DNA of 64,000 nucleotides. Origin: Falsiroseomonas bella. GTDB lineage: Bacteria > Pseudomonadota > Alphaproteobacteria > Acetobacterales > Acetobacteraceae. The position numbers and the translations under genes were made by a program. The notes below the pieces were generated by a model. It did no database searches and was not told the DNA's origin. It was given only the letters and a program-made list of their open reading frames with translations. Within the stretch, counting starts at the first letter, position 1; each line of letters opens with the position of its first letter. Shown in pieces: positions 49,596-58,458 of the stretch. The stretch spans positions 1,178,001 to 1,242,000 of the forward strand of contig NZ_QGNA01000001.1 in assembly GCF_003173615.1 (NCBI RefSeq). Reading direction: 5' to 3'.

Positions 49596-49694
49596 CGGGC
49601 GCGGGCGCGGGCGCAACGCTTCCTGACAATTTCGAACGGCGATGCGCAGCGGAGTCCGTTGCGCGGCCGGCGCGGCCTGCCCCAGGCTGCCGCG

Positions 49695-50396
49695 ATGCGG
49701 CTCGCTGTCCTGATCGACGCGGAGAATGCGCAGGCACGGCTTGTGGCAAGCGTGCTGCAGGCCGTGGACAGGCATGGCAGGGCGACGCTGCGGCGCGCCT
49801 ATGGCGACTGGTCCGCACCGGCGCTTTCCGGCTGGCGCGACGCCGTGGACACCCACGCCATCGAGCCGATCCAGCAGTTCCGCAGCCGTTCGGGCAAGAA
49901 TTCCAGCGACTGCGCCATGATCGTGGACGCGATGGACCTCCTGCACGGCGGACGCTTCGACGGCTTCTGCCTGATGTCCAACGACAACGACTTCGCCAGC
50001 CTGGCGCGTCGGATTCGCCGCGAGGGTCGCCACGTCTTCGGCTTCGGCACCCGAGGCGCGGGCGAGCAACTGCAGCAGGCCTGCGATCGCTACCTGATGG
50101 TCGACGACGCACCGCGTCGCATCGCCGCCGCCGACGACGACGCGGCAATGTGCAGGGCCGAGCAGGTCGCGGTGCTGGCCGCCGCTGTGGAGGGCTGCCG
50201 CGAGGCGTCCGGCTGGTCGCCCCTGACGGCCGTCGGGCAACGCGCGAAGCAGGAGGGTGTCACGCCGGCGGAGCTGGGCTTCTCCTCGCTCCGGAAACTC
50301 CTCGAGGCCTTCGCCTTCTTCGAGATCTCGTCGGCCGAATCAGGCGCAGGCACGAGGCCCAACGAGTTCGTGCGGCGGATCCCCGCCTCGCGATGA
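49695..50396 (+). CDS. NYN-domain (LabA/PIN-like) protein with LOTUS/OST-HTH tail, copy 1
   Basis: A 233-residue protein. Residues 1-145 form an NYN/LabA-like PIN nuclease domain with the acidic residues D8 (VLIDAENA), DCAMIVDAMDLL and SNDNDFASL. The C-terminal 60 residues (GWSPLTAVGQRAKQEGVTPAELGFSSLRKLLEAF) look like an OST-HTH/LOTUS RNA-binding domain. It should be a metal-dependent ribonuclease or RNA-silencing factor. It is strongly similar to the gene at 51167. Only a glycine-zipper lipoprotein gene separates the pair. The ATG at 49695 starts right at the first strand. Confidence 0.87.
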   Translation: MRLAVLIDAENAQARLVASVLQAVDRHGRATLRRAYGDWSAPALSGWRDAVDTHAIEPIQQFRSRSGKNSSDCAMIVDAMDLLHGGRFDGFCLMSNDNDFASLARRIRREGRHVFGFGTRGAGEQLQQACDRYLMVDDAPRRIAAADDDAAMCRAEQVAVLAAAVEGCREASGWSPLTAVGQRAKQEGVTPAELGFSSLRKLLEAFAFFEISSAESGAGTRPNEFVRRIPASR

Positions 50397-50400
50397 AGCG

Positions 50401-51006
50401 CTACCACCGCCACCCATAGGGCCGGCGGTAATAGGGATAGCCGTAGCCGCGATAGTAGCCCAACGAGATGCTCGGCCCCCAGTAGTACGGATAGGCGTAG
50501 GGGTACGCATACGGATAGGCGTATGGATACGGGTAGGCCGGCGCCGCATAGGGCATCACGGCCACCCGCGGCGGCGCCTGCAGCTGGTTTCCGGCGCTCG
50601 CCATGCATTGCGCATAGGCCGCATCGTAGCGGGCCTGCAGCCCCGCGGTGGACGCCGCGGCATTGCCCGCGCCGACCGCCGATCCCGCCACGAGGCCGGT
50701 GCCCGCGCCGACAGCCGCGCCCGCGCCGGCCTGTCCGGTGGCCGAGCCGACCAGCGCGCCGGCCGCCGCGCCGAGCGCGGTGCCGACCGCCGCGCTGCCC
50801 ACCGCCGCGTTGGCCGCGGCCTGCGCCGGCACGTAGCCGATCTGGCCGAAGGCGTAGTTGCGGCACTGCGCGTCCTCCGCCTGGAAGCGCTGCAGGTCCT
50901 TCCCCTCCGGCGGCAGGGCGAAGACTGTCGGCCCGGCCGGCGGCACGACCGCGCAGGCACCGAGCGCGAGCAGGGGGAGAAGCAGGACAGGGCGGGGCAT
51001 GCGCAT
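50401..51006 (-). CDS. Glycine-zipper lipoprotein with Tyr-Pro-rich tail
   Basis: A 201-residue predicted outer-membrane lipoprotein. Lipobox LLALGAC places Cys at residue 18. A glycine-zipper region (AVGSAAVGTALGAAAGALVGSATGQ and following, about 75-135) would insert in or pack against membrane. The last 50 residues are a low-complexity tail of repeated YPYA units followed by YYWG and YGYPYYRRPYG. The tail is encoded by near-repeats of a 12-base unit (50500-50545). Function unknown. It lies between the two NYN genes on the opposite strand; ends 50396 and 50401 are 4 bases apart. Confidence 0.82.
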   Translation of the reverse strand: MRMPRPVLLLPLLALGACAVVPPAGPTVFALPPEGKDLQRFQAEDAQCRNYAFGQIGYVPAQAAANAAVGSAAVGTALGAAAGALVGSATGQAGAGAAVGAGTGLVAGSAVGAGNAAASTAGLQARYDAAYAQCMASAGNQLQAPPRVAVMPYAAPAYPYPYAYPYAYPYAYPYYWGPSISLGYYRGYGYPYYRRPYGWRW

Positions 51007-51166
51007 GGCAGGCGGCCTTCCGAAGGTGCGAGAGCCGATCAGCTTTCGGATATATAGTGTCTTGCAGGTTTCTGCGGCATCGCCGTGGCAATCCTGCCCC
51101 GCCTCGCGCTCTATACGCCTGCGCACGGGCTGCCCTCCGCCGCGCGCACCGACAGGAGATGCCGCC

Positions 51167-51931
51167 GTGACGAACGAACCGCCCGCCTCGGCAAAGCTTG
51201 CGGTGCTGATCGACGCAGACAACGCCCAGCCCGCCGTGATCGAGGACCTGCTGGGCGAGGTCGCGCGTTATGGAATTGCCTTCATTCGCCGCGCCTATGG
51301 CGATTGGACCACGCCGAACCTTGGTGGCTGGAAGTCGGCCCTGCTCGACCATTCCATCCAGCCGATGCAGCAGTTCCGCTACACGGTCGGGAAGAACGCG
51401 ACCGACAGCGCCATGATCATCGACGCCATGGACCTGCTGCATTCGAAGCGTCTCGACGGGTTCTGCCTTGTCTCGAGCGACAGCGACTTCACAGGATTGG
51501 CCCGGCGCATCCGCGAGGAAGGGCTTCTGGTGGTGGGCTTCGGCGAGAGGAAGACGCCGCGTCCCTTCGTCGCCGCCTGCGACCGCTTCGTCTTCACCGA
51601 GATCCTGTCCCGCAAGTCGCCGCAGGCAGCGGCGCCGAGCGAGAGCGCCAAGCGGCCCGCGGACGACAAGCGGCTGATCGAATTGCTCACCGAAGCTCTG
51701 GACGCGGCCTCGGACGAGGCGGGCTGGGCACATCTCGGTGCCGTCGGCAGCAAGGTGGCACAGCAGGCGCCGGAATTCGATTCGCGCTCCTGGGGCTTCG
51801 CCAAGCTCAGCGGCCTCGTGGCGGCGATCCCGATCTTCGAACTGGAGGAACGCCGCGGGCCGGACGGCACTTCCCGCGCGCTGTTCATGCGCCGGCGGCC
51901 CTCGCCGCCCGCGGCACGTGCCAGGCGATAG
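51167..51931 (+). CDS. NYN-domain (LabA/PIN-like) protein with LOTUS/OST-HTH tail, copy 2
   Basis: A 254-residue paralogue of the 49695 gene. The NYN domain shows LAVLIDADNAQ (D16), DSAMIIDAMDLL, SSDSDFTGLARRIRE, and RRAYGDW identical to copy 1. The C-terminus (RLIELLTEALDAASDEAGWAHLGAVGSKV to AAIPIFELEERRG) is a LOTUS/OST-HTH-type domain. The start is GTG at 51167 with AGGAG at 51154-51158, 8 bases upstream; no ATG fits. Probable RNA processing or degradation enzyme. The conserved acidic residues argue that both copies are active. Confidence 0.87.
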   Translation: MTNEPPASAKLAVLIDADNAQPAVIEDLLGEVARYGIAFIRRAYGDWTTPNLGGWKSALLDHSIQPMQQFRYTVGKNATDSAMIIDAMDLLHSKRLDGFCLVSSDSDFTGLARRIREEGLLVVGFGERKTPRPFVAACDRFVFTEILSRKSPQAAAPSESAKRPADDKRLIELLTEALDAASDEAGWAHLGAVGSKVAQQAPEFDSRSWGFAKLSGLVAAIPIFELEERRGPDGTSRALFMRRRPSPPAARARR

Positions 51932-52083
51932 CGCGCCTGAGCCGCCGCCACTTCGCTGCGTTGCTCCGCACATGCGCAGGTCGAGAGGACAAAAAGGGCA
52001 CTGCGGGGCGGTGCACCCTGCCTCGGCGGGCGCGTCACGAGCGCCAGGATGGTGCGCCCCGGCATCCGTCGCCGCCCGACCGC

Positions 52084-53148
52084 CTACCCCAGCAGCCGCC
52101 CGATGACCCGCGCCGTGTAGTCCACCACCGGCACGATCCGCCCGTAGTTGATCCGCGTCGGCCCCACCACGCCGATCGCGCCGACGATCCGCTGGTCCTG
52201 AGCGTTGCGGAACGGCGCGACGACCATCGAGAGGCCGGCGCTGTCGAACAGCCCGCTCTCGGCGCCGATGAAGATCTGCACGCCCTCGCCCCGCTGCGCG
52301 AGATCGAGCAGGCGCAGCATCGTCTCCTGCGTCTCCAGCCGGTCGAACAGGGCCTGGATCTCCTGTACGCGCGCCACCTGGTCCAGGTTCTGCAGCAGCT
52401 TCGCCTGGCCGCGCAGGATCAGCGTGCCGCCGACGCCGCCCGACCAGGTGGCCAGCCCCGCCGCGATCACCTGCTGCGTCAGCTCATCCAGCGCGGTGCG
52501 GTGTGCGGCGATCTCGGCCTGCACGGCGCTGCGCGCCTCGTCCAGCGTGCGGCCGGAGAGGCGGGCATTGAGGTAGTTGCTGGCCTGCACCAGAGCGGAG
52601 GGCGGCAGGCCGGGCGGGACCTCGATGACGCGGTTCTCCACCTGGCCGTCCGCCGTCACCAGCACCACCAGCGCGCGGCCGGGACCGAGGGCGACGAACT
52701 CGATATGGCGCAGCGGCGCCTCGCTCTTCGGCGCCACGACGAGGCCCGCCGCGCCGGCGAGGCCCGACAGCATCTGCCCCGCCTCGGCCAGCGTGTCCTG
52801 CAGGCTGCGCCCGCCGCCGGCGCAGCGCGCGGCGATGGCGTCACGCTCCTCCTCCGCCAGCGCGCCGAACTGCAGCAGCCCGTCGACGAAGAGGCGAAGG
52901 CCGCGCTCCGTCGGCAGCCGCCCGGCGGAGGTGTGGGGGGCGTAGAGCAGACCGGCATCCTCGAGATCCGCCATCACGTTCCGGATGGTGGCGGGCGAGA
53001 GCGCCTGCGGCAGCCGGCGAGATAGGGTGCGGCTGCCCACCGGCTCGCCGGTGGCGACATAGAGCTCCACCAGCTCGCGCAGGATCGCGGCGCCGCGATC
53101 GTCCAGGCCAGCCGGCAAGGGCGGCGTGACCGCGGCGGAGAGACTCAT
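52084..53148 (-). CDS. hrcA: Heat-inducible transcription repressor HrcA
   Basis: A 354-residue repressor of groESL-type operons that binds CIRCE elements. The winged helix LDDRGAAILRELVELYVATGEPVGSRTLSRRL and SPATIRNVMADLEDAGLL is at the N-terminus; the GAF-like domain fills the rest, ending in GAIGVVGPTRINYGRIVPVVDYTA, the family tail. No grpE follows: downstream lies the convergent NYN gene. No CIRCE sequence was seen in the window. Start ATG at 53148; a longer form from an upstream ATG near 53196 is possible. Confidence 0.96.
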   Translation of the reverse strand: MSLSAAVTPPLPAGLDDRGAAILRELVELYVATGEPVGSRTLSRRLPQALSPATIRNVMADLEDAGLLYAPHTSAGRLPTERGLRLFVDGLLQFGALAEEERDAIAARCAGGGRSLQDTLAEAGQMLSGLAGAAGLVVAPKSEAPLRHIEFVALGPGRALVVLVTADGQVENRVIEVPPGLPPSALVQASNYLNARLSGRTLDEARSAVQAEIAAHRTALDELTQQVIAAGLATWSGGVGGTLILRGQAKLLQNLDQVARVQEIQALFDRLETQETMLRLLDLAQRGEGVQIFIGAESGLFDSAGLSMVVAPFRNAQDQRIVGAIGVVGPTRINYGRIVPVVDYTARVIGRLLG

Positions 53149-53308
53149 GGCCGGCGCCCCGCTGGGGCGCGGTGGCCGGTGCATCGGACCCATGGTGGTG
53201 CGCGTCCCGGACCGTCTTGCTTCGGGGAACAGTATGGAAACGCCGTGGCCCGGGTCAACCACGCCCGGCGCTGGACCGCGGCCGGCTGGCATCGCAGGCT
53301 GCGCCGCC

Positions 53309-53938
53309 ATGCGCCGCCCGATGCTCCTTGCGCTGCTCGCCGCCCTGCTGGCGACGCCCGCGCGGGCCGATCCCTGGACCGCCTGCGGCCGCGCCATCGC
53401 GGAGGCCGAGCGCGGCGCCGGCATCCCGGCCGGGCTGCTGCTGGCCATCGCGCGGGTGGAGAGCGGGCGGGCCGCGCCGGGCGGCGGCATCGCGCCCTGG
53501 CCCTTCGCGATCAATGCCGACGGCGCCGGCCGCTACCCCGAGAGCAAGGCCGCCGCCATCACGGAGGTGGAGGCGTTGCGGGCGCGCGGCATCGCCTCGG
53601 TGGATGTCGGCTGCATGCAGGTGAACCTGTTCCACCACCCGCAGGCCTTCCCCGACCTCGACGCCGCCTTCGACCCGCCGCGCAACGTTGCCTATGCGGT
53701 GCGCTTCCTGCGCGACCTGCATCGGCGCACCGGCAACTGGTCCGACGCGATCGTGCAGTATCACTCGGGCGAGCCGGGGCGGGGCCTCGCGTATCATTCG
53801 CGGGTGCGGGTGGCGCGCGTCGCGGGCGGGACACTGCTCTCCTCGCCGGCGGCGCTGCGCGGCCTCTGCGCGCCGGGGCGGCGTGCGGCGGTGCTGGTCG
53901 GGCGGAACGGGCGGCCGCGGATCGTCTGCCGGGCGTGA
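53309..53938 (+). CDS. Lytic transglycosylase (SLT family 1)
   Basis: A 209-residue exported muramidase-like enzyme. MRRPMLLALLAALLATPARA is the signal peptide. E51 in LLAIARVESGR is the catalytic Glu of lytic transglycosylases; the segments SVDVGCMQVNLFHHP and AVRFLRDLHRRTGNWSDAIVQYHSGEP are typical of the shorter family members. It cleaves peptidoglycan between MurNAc and GlcNAc in the periplasm. It is divergent from hrcA across 160 bases and leads into rph after 38 bases. Confidence 0.9.
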   Translation: MRRPMLLALLAALLATPARADPWTACGRAIAEAERGAGIPAGLLLAIARVESGRAAPGGGIAPWPFAINADGAGRYPESKAAAITEVEALRARGIASVDVGCMQVNLFHHPQAFPDLDAAFDPPRNVAYAVRFLRDLHRRTGNWSDAIVQYHSGEPGRGLAYHSRVRVARVAGGTLLSSPAALRGLCAPGRRAAVLVGRNGRPRIVCRA

Positions 53939-53976
53939 CCCTGGACGCGCCGCCGCTCTGGGATTAGCTGCCGGCC

Positions 53977-54729
53977 ATGATCGACTTCCCCGCCGGCTTC
54001 AAAGCCCCCTTCTTCCGCCCCTCCAGCCGCAAGGCCGACGAGCTGCGCCAGGTGACGCTCACCCCCGGCGCCTCCCGCCATGCGGAGGGCTCCTGCCTGG
54101 TGCGCTTCGGCGTGACGGAGGTGCTCTGCACTGCCAGCATCGAGGGCAAGGTGCCGCCCTTCCTGCGCAATTCCGGTCAGGGCTGGGTCACCGCCGAATA
54201 CGGCATGCTGCCGCGCGCGACGCACACCCGCAGCGACCGGGAAGCCGCGCGCGGCAAGCAGTCCGGCCGCACGCAGGAGATCCAGCGCCTGATCGGCCGT
54301 TCGCTCCGCGCCGTGACGGATCTGAAGGCGATGGGCGAGATGACCGTCACGCTGGATTGCGACGTGCTGACCGCTGATGGCGGCACGCGCACAGCCTCCA
54401 TCACCGGCGCCTGGGTCGCGCTGCACCTGGCCTTCGAGCATGCGATCGGTAAGAACATCCTGAAGAAGAACCCGCTGCGCGACCAGGTCGCCGCGATCTC
54501 CTGCGGGATCTGGCAGGGCACGCCGGTGCTCGACCTCGACTATGACGAGGACAGCAAGGCGGAGACGGACGGCAACTTCGTCATGACCGGCGCGGGCGGC
54601 GTGGTGGAGGTGCAGGCCACCGCCGAGGGCGCGCCCTTCAGCGAGGAAGAACTGACCGCGCTGCTTGGGCTGGCGCGCAAGGGCACCGCCGAGCTTTTTG
54701 CGAAGCAGAAGGACGCCATCCGCAAGTGA
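53977..54729 (+). CDS. rph: Ribonuclease PH
   Basis: A 250-residue phosphorolytic 3'-5' exoribonuclease that trims tRNA precursors. Family segments: [51 protein letters not shown] (phosphate and RNA contact), [40 protein letters not shown] and [20 protein letters not shown]. The length is normal (238-258). The stop overlaps the rdgB start (GTGA), an arrangement conserved in alphaproteobacteria. Confidence 0.98.
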   Translation: MIDFPAGFKAPFFRPSSRKADELRQVTLTPGASRHAEGSCLVRFGVTEVLCTASIEGKVPPFLRNSGQGWVTAEYGMLPRATHTRSDREAARGKQSGRTQEIQRLIGRSLRAVTDLKAMGEMTVTLDCDVLTADGGTRTASITGAWVALHLAFEHAIGKNILKKNPLRDQVAAISCGIWQGTPVLDLDYDEDSKAETDGNFVMTGAGGVVEVQATAEGAPFSEEELTALLGLARKGTAELFAKQKDAIRK

Positions 54730-55340
54730 GCCATCGGCTGCTGACCGGGCCGAAGCTGGTGCTGGCCACGCACAACGCCGGCAAGGTGCGGGAAGTCGCG
54801 GAGCTTCTGGCGCCCTGGGGCTTCGCGGTCGTCAGCGCCGGCGCGCTCGGCCTGCCTGAGCCGGCGGAGACCGAAAGCAGCTTCCTCGGCAATGCGCGGA
54901 TCAAGGCGCTGGCGGCGGCCACCGCCTCGGGCCTGCCGGCGCTGGCCGACGATTCGGGCTTCTCCGTCGCCGCGCTGGATGGCGCGCCGGGCGTGCATAC
55001 CGCCGACTGGGCGCAGACGCCCGATGGGCGCGACTACGCCATGGCCATGGCCAAGGTGGAAAGGCTGGCCCGGCACGCGAAGGATCGGCGCGCCTGGTTC
55101 TCCTGTGCGCTGGTGCTCGCCTGGCCCGATGGCCACACCGAGGGCTTCCTGGGCGAGGCGCATGGGCAATGGGTCTGGCCGCCGCGCGGGACCAACGGCT
55201 TCGGCTACGACCCGATGTTCGTCCCCGATGGCGGCGCGCAAACCTTCGGCGAGATGGCGCCGGCGGCGAAGCACGCCATCAGCCACCGCGCCGCAGCCTT
55301 CGCGCAGCTTTCGGCCGCCTGCCTGCCGCCGCGACCCTGA
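54726..55340 (+). CDS. rdgB: XTP/dITP pyrophosphatase (RdgB/HAM1)
   Basis: A 204-residue house-cleaning pyrophosphatase that removes dITP and XTP from the nucleotide pool. [18 protein letters not shown] binds the triphosphate, [24 protein letters not shown] has the catalytic Asp, and [15 protein letters not shown] and SHRAAAF are conserved. Start is GTG at 54726, overlapping the rph stop. The hydrolase gene follows after one base. Confidence 0.97.
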   Translation: MSHRLLTGPKLVLATHNAGKVREVAELLAPWGFAVVSAGALGLPEPAETESSFLGNARIKALAAATASGLPALADDSGFSVAALDGAPGVHTADWAQTPDGRDYAMAMAKVERLARHAKDRRAWFSCALVLAWPDGHTEGFLGEAHGQWVWPPRGTNGFGYDPMFVPDGGAQTFGEMAPAAKHAISHRAAAFAQLSAACLPPRP

Positions 55341-55341
55341 G

Positions 55342-56076
55342 ATGCGCACCGCCCGCCTCGTCCTGCTGCTGCTGGCCCTGACGCTGGGCGGCGCGCGGGC
55401 CGAGGAGGCGGGTGCGCTCCGCAGCGATCCGTCGCTGCCTCTGCGCGGCGGCGCCGCCGCGGCCGGCGCGCTGGTCTGGATCCATCCCTTCACCCGCGAC
55501 CCGCAGCCCCCCGCGGCGCCCGGATGGAGCCACCGGCTCACTGAGGCCGGCTGGGATCTCTGGCGGTTCGACCGGGTCGGCGGCCCGGACCCGCTGGCGG
55601 CGGGAGCGGAACGCCTAGCCGCCGGCACCGCGGCGCTGCGCGCGCGCGGCTACCGGCGGATCGTGCTGCTCGGCGAGAGCCGCGGCGCCTTCATCGCCCT
55701 GGTCGCGCTGCGGTATCCGGGGCTTGCGGATGGCGTGGTGCTCGCCGCGCCCGCCGCGCATGGCCGCAGCGTGGAGCGGCGGCCGCAGGCGCTGGCGGAT
55801 TTCGCCGCCGCGCTCGACGCCGCCTCGCCGGATGCGCCGGCGCGGCTGGCGCTGTTCCTCTTCGCCGACGATCCCTGGGACCCCGACCCCGCCCGCCGCG
55901 CCGCGCTGTTCCGCGCCGCCGCGGAACGCCTGGGCCGCCCGGCACTGGTGGTCGAGCACCCGCCGGCCCCGATCGGCCATGGCGGCGTGCAGGACCCGGA
56001 GTTCGACGCGATCTTCGGCGCCTGCCTGGTCGCCTTCCTGGATCTTGACCGCGCCTCGCCCGCCGCCTGCCCTTGA
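55342..56076 (+). CDS. Secreted alpha/beta hydrolase-like protein
   Basis: A 244-residue exported protein. MRTARLVLLLLALTLGGARA is the signal peptide. The nucleophile elbow is GESRG in IVLLGESRGAFIALVALRYPG, and a late His in PIGHGG may complete a Ser-His-Asp triad. The fold is that of small esterases or dienelactone-hydrolase-like proteins. The substrate is unknown. It starts one base after rdgB and is probably cotranscribed, although its role seems unrelated. Confidence 0.8.
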   Translation: MRTARLVLLLLALTLGGARAEEAGALRSDPSLPLRGGAAAAGALVWIHPFTRDPQPPAAPGWSHRLTEAGWDLWRFDRVGGPDPLAAGAERLAAGTAALRARGYRRIVLLGESRGAFIALVALRYPGLADGVVLAAPAAHGRSVERRPQALADFAAALDAASPDAPARLALFLFADDPWDPDPARRAALFRAAAERLGRPALVVEHPPAPIGHGGVQDPEFDAIFGACLVAFLDLDRASPAACP

Positions 56077-56127
56077 AGCCCGCGCGGCCTGCCCAACCTC
56101 CCGCCGCAATAAGCCGGGAGAATGAGG

Positions 56128-57282
56128 ATGCGTGTGTTGCGCGGTGCGCTGCTGGCCTGCCTTCTGGCGGGCGCGGCCCATGCCCAGCCTGTCCTGAGCG
56201 AGTCACGGCCGCCGGAGGTGGCCGGCGTCCGGCTCGTCACCGTGGCCGAGGGGCTGGAACGGCCCTGGGGCATGGCCTTCCTGCCGGATGGCGCGATCCT
56301 GGTCACCGAGCGGCCCGGGCGGCTGCGCATCGTCCGCGATGGGGTGCTCGATCCCACGCCGATCGCCGGCGTGCCGGCGGTGCATGCGCAGGGGCAGGGC
56401 GGGCTGCTCGATGTCGCGCTGCATCCCGATTTCGCGCGCAACCGCACGATCTTCCTCAGCTACGCGCATGGCTCGGCGCAGGCGAACCGCACGCGCCTGG
56501 CCAGTGCCGTGCTGGACGGCACCGCGCTGCGCGACCTGCGCGTGCTGTTCGAGGTGAACCGCGAGAAGCCGGCCAACGCCCATTTCGGCAGCCGCATCCT
56601 GTTCCTGCCGGACGGCAGCCTGCTGCTGACCATCGGCGATGGCGGCAACCCGCCCAATTCACTGGATGGCCGCCTGATCCGGGAGAATGCGCAGGACCTG
56701 TCGAACCATCTCGGCAAGATCCTGCGGCTGAATGCCGATGGCAGCGCGCCGGCCGACAACCCGTACGCCGGCCGCGCCGATGCGCGCGCCGAGATCTGGA
56801 CCGTCGGCAACCGCAACAGCCAGGGCATCGCCTGGGACCCGATCCGCAACGCGGTCTGGGCGAACGAGCATGGCAGCTCGGGCGGCGACGAGCTGAACCG
56901 CATCGAGCGCGGCCGGAACTATGGCTGGCCGGTCGCCTCCCACAGCGTGGAGTATCGCGGCGGCGCGCAGATCGGCGTCGGCCGCAGCGCGCCGGGCACC
57001 ACGGACCCGGTGCTGGTCTGGATGACGACGACGGCGCCATCCGGCCTTGCGGTCTACACGGGCGACCGCTTCCCCGCCTGGCGCGGCGACCTCTTCTCCG
57101 GCGGGCTGCGCGGGCAGGATGTGCGCCGCATCCGGCTCGATCCGGCCGGCCGCGTGCTGGGAGAGGAGACGATCCCCGTCGGGCGGCGCGTGCGCGACGT
57201 GCGGCAGGGGCCGGACGGCCTGCTCTACCTGCTGACCGACGAGCCCTCCGGCGCGCGCATCATCCGGGTGGAGCCGGGCTGA
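56128..57282 (+). CDS. PQQ-dependent soluble aldose sugar dehydrogenase-like protein
   Basis: A 384-residue periplasmic six-bladed beta-propeller. The signal is MRVLRGALLACLLAGAAHA. The blades show WGMAFLPDGAILVTERPGRLRIV, GGLLDVALHPDFARNRTIFLSY, LTIGDGGN, and VGNRNSQGIAWDP with ANEHGSSGGDELNRI, which match Asd/YliI-type glucose-sorbosone dehydrogenases that use PQQ and Ca2+. It oxidises aldoses, passing electrons to the respiratory chain. GGGAG at 56116-56120 favours the second ATG (56128) over 56122. Confidence 0.9.
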   Translation: MRVLRGALLACLLAGAAHAQPVLSESRPPEVAGVRLVTVAEGLERPWGMAFLPDGAILVTERPGRLRIVRDGVLDPTPIAGVPAVHAQGQGGLLDVALHPDFARNRTIFLSYAHGSAQANRTRLASAVLDGTALRDLRVLFEVNREKPANAHFGSRILFLPDGSLLLTIGDGGNPPNSLDGRLIRENAQDLSNHLGKILRLNADGSAPADNPYAGRADARAEIWTVGNRNSQGIAWDPIRNAVWANEHGSSGGDELNRIERGRNYGWPVASHSVEYRGGAQIGVGRSAPGTTDPVLVWMTTTAPSGLAVYTGDRFPAWRGDLFSGGLRGQDVRRIRLDPAGRVLGEETIPVGRRVRDVRQGPDGLLYLLTDEPSGARIIRVEPG

Positions 57283-57336
57283 CGAACGGCCGGCGGCCCC
57301 GGGCGTTGCGGTTTCTCGACACAGGGGAGAGCCGCC

Positions 57337-57555
57337 ATGAGCCGCAAGCCGCAGCCGCATCGTGACCAGGGCAAGCCGGGCCTCGACACCACCGGCACCG
57401 CGACGGGCGGAAAGGGCCAGCCGCCCGGCGGGGAGAAGGATGCGCGCGGCCTGACCCGCGACGGCACCGGCTTCGGCGAGGAGCCGGAAGGCGGTAAGCC
57501 GACGGATGCGCGCAGCGGCCCCTGGGCCGTGCACCCCGAGCCCAAGGGCGACTGA
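57337..57555 (+). CDS. Small Gly-rich hydrophilic, probably disordered protein
   Basis: A 72-residue protein of Gly (16 of 72), Pro, Lys, Asp and Glu with no hydrophobic core. GGGGAG about 10 bases upstream of ATG supports translation. Its composition fits hydrophilins, which rise under osmotic stress, but no domain is visible. It is convergent with the MAPEG gene (4-base gap). The 109-residue protein at 26579 has a similar character. Confidence 0.65.
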   Translation: MSRKPQPHRDQGKPGLDTTGTATGGKGQPPGGEKDARGLTRDGTGFGEEPEGGKPTDARSGPWAVHPEPKGD

Positions 57556-57558
57556 TCG

Positions 57559-57948
57559 CTACAGCGTCGCCGCCGCCAGTCCCAGCAGCGCGGCGGCGGC
57601 GACGCCCATCATGGTGAAGGTCAGGCTGGTGCCCAGCACGCGCCACTTGAAGTCCTCGGGCTCCTTCGCGATGCCCTGGGCGTGCAGCACGCGGCCCGCG
57701 ACCAGCACCACGCCCAGCACATGCAGCGCCCAGTCGGGCAGGCCGTTGATCTCGCAGAGCGCGAGCAGCAGCAACGCGAAGGGGACGTATTCGGCGAAGT
57801 TGCCATGCGCCCGCGCGGGCCGCTCCACCAGCCGGTGCGACGTGCCGAGCCCGACGCGATGGATGCGCCGCGCCTTGATCACGCGCGTGGCCAGCCAAAT
57901 GAAATAGAGGCCGAGCAGCCCCGCATAGAGCGCCGTGACGGGCAGCAT
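57559..57948 (-). CDS. MAPEG family membrane protein
   Basis: A 129-residue integral membrane protein with four helices. ARRIHRVGLGTSHRLVERPARAHGNFAEYVPFALLLLALCE carries the MAPEG signature (RAHxNFxEYxP). Eukaryotic relatives are glutathione transferases and leukotriene synthases; bacterial ones (YecN-like) are less known, probably detoxification. Its ATG overlaps the ybaK stop by one base. Confidence 0.9.
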   Translation of the reverse strand: MLPVTALYAGLLGLYFIWLATRVIKARRIHRVGLGTSHRLVERPARAHGNFAEYVPFALLLLALCEINGLPDWALHVLGVVLVAGRVLHAQGIAKEPEDFKWRVLGTSLTFTMMGVAAAALLGLAAATL

Positions 57949-58427
57949 CAGGCAGCCTCCTTTACATCGGCCCTTGTGCCGCCGGACAGCGCCAGCAAGG
58001 CTTCGGGCGTGGTGGCGAAGACATGCATTGGCGAGCCCGCCGCGGCCCAGACCTGCTCGAAGGCAAAAAGATCCTCGTCCACCAGCACCACCGGCGGCGT
58101 CAGGTGGCCGAGCGGCGCGACGCCGCCGATGGCGAAGCCGCTCCGGTCCCGCACCCAATTGCCGTCGGCCCGCTTCACCGGCAGGCCGGTCGCCGCGGCG
58201 ACCTTGGCCATGTCCACCCGGTTGGCGCCCGAGGCGATCACCAGGACGACGCGCTCGCCGCCGCGGAAGACGATGGATTTGGCGATCTGCGCCACCTGGC
58301 AGCCGACGGCCGCTGCGGCATCGGCGGCGCTGCGCGTGCCTTCGGGGAAGGCCTGCACGGAATCCGCATGTCCGGCCGCCAGCAGCGCCGCCCGCACCCG
58401 TTCGACAGACCCGCCGGACATCGCCAT
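57948..58427 (-). CDS. YbaK/EbsC-type aminoacyl-tRNA deacylase
   Basis: A 159-residue YbaK-fold protein. TRSAADAAAAVGCQVAQIAKSIVF contains the conserved KSIVF Lys, and DRSGFAIGGVAPLGH is the GxxxG-PLGH-like segment of the YbaK/ProX editing family. It clears mischarged tRNA (Cys-tRNA-Pro or Ala-tRNA-Pro type) in the cytoplasm. AGGAAAGGA precedes the ATG at 58427; an ATG at 58421 gives a two-residue shorter form. It runs straight into MAPEG. Confidence 0.88.
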   Translation of the reverse strand: MAMSGGSVERVRAALLAAGHADSVQAFPEGTRSAADAAAAVGCQVAQIAKSIVFRGGERVVLVIASGANRVDMAKVAAATGLPVKRADGNWVRDRSGFAIGGVAPLGHLTPPVVLVDEDLFAFEQVWAAAGSPMHVFATTPEALLALSGGTRADVKEAA

Positions 58428-58458
58428 ATCCTTTCCTCTTGCACGCGCTCCGCGTGTG

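Noticed and set aside
46719-50240. Open frame of over 1,100 codons on the minus strand opposite glnD and the first NYN gene
   Set aside because: Antisense to glnD, whose domains are all intact. The composition is typical of a reverse-frame artefact.
53149-53308. CIRCE element near hrcA
   Set aside because: No TTAGCACTC-N9-GAGTGCTAA-like repeat was found in the hrcA/transglycosylase gap.
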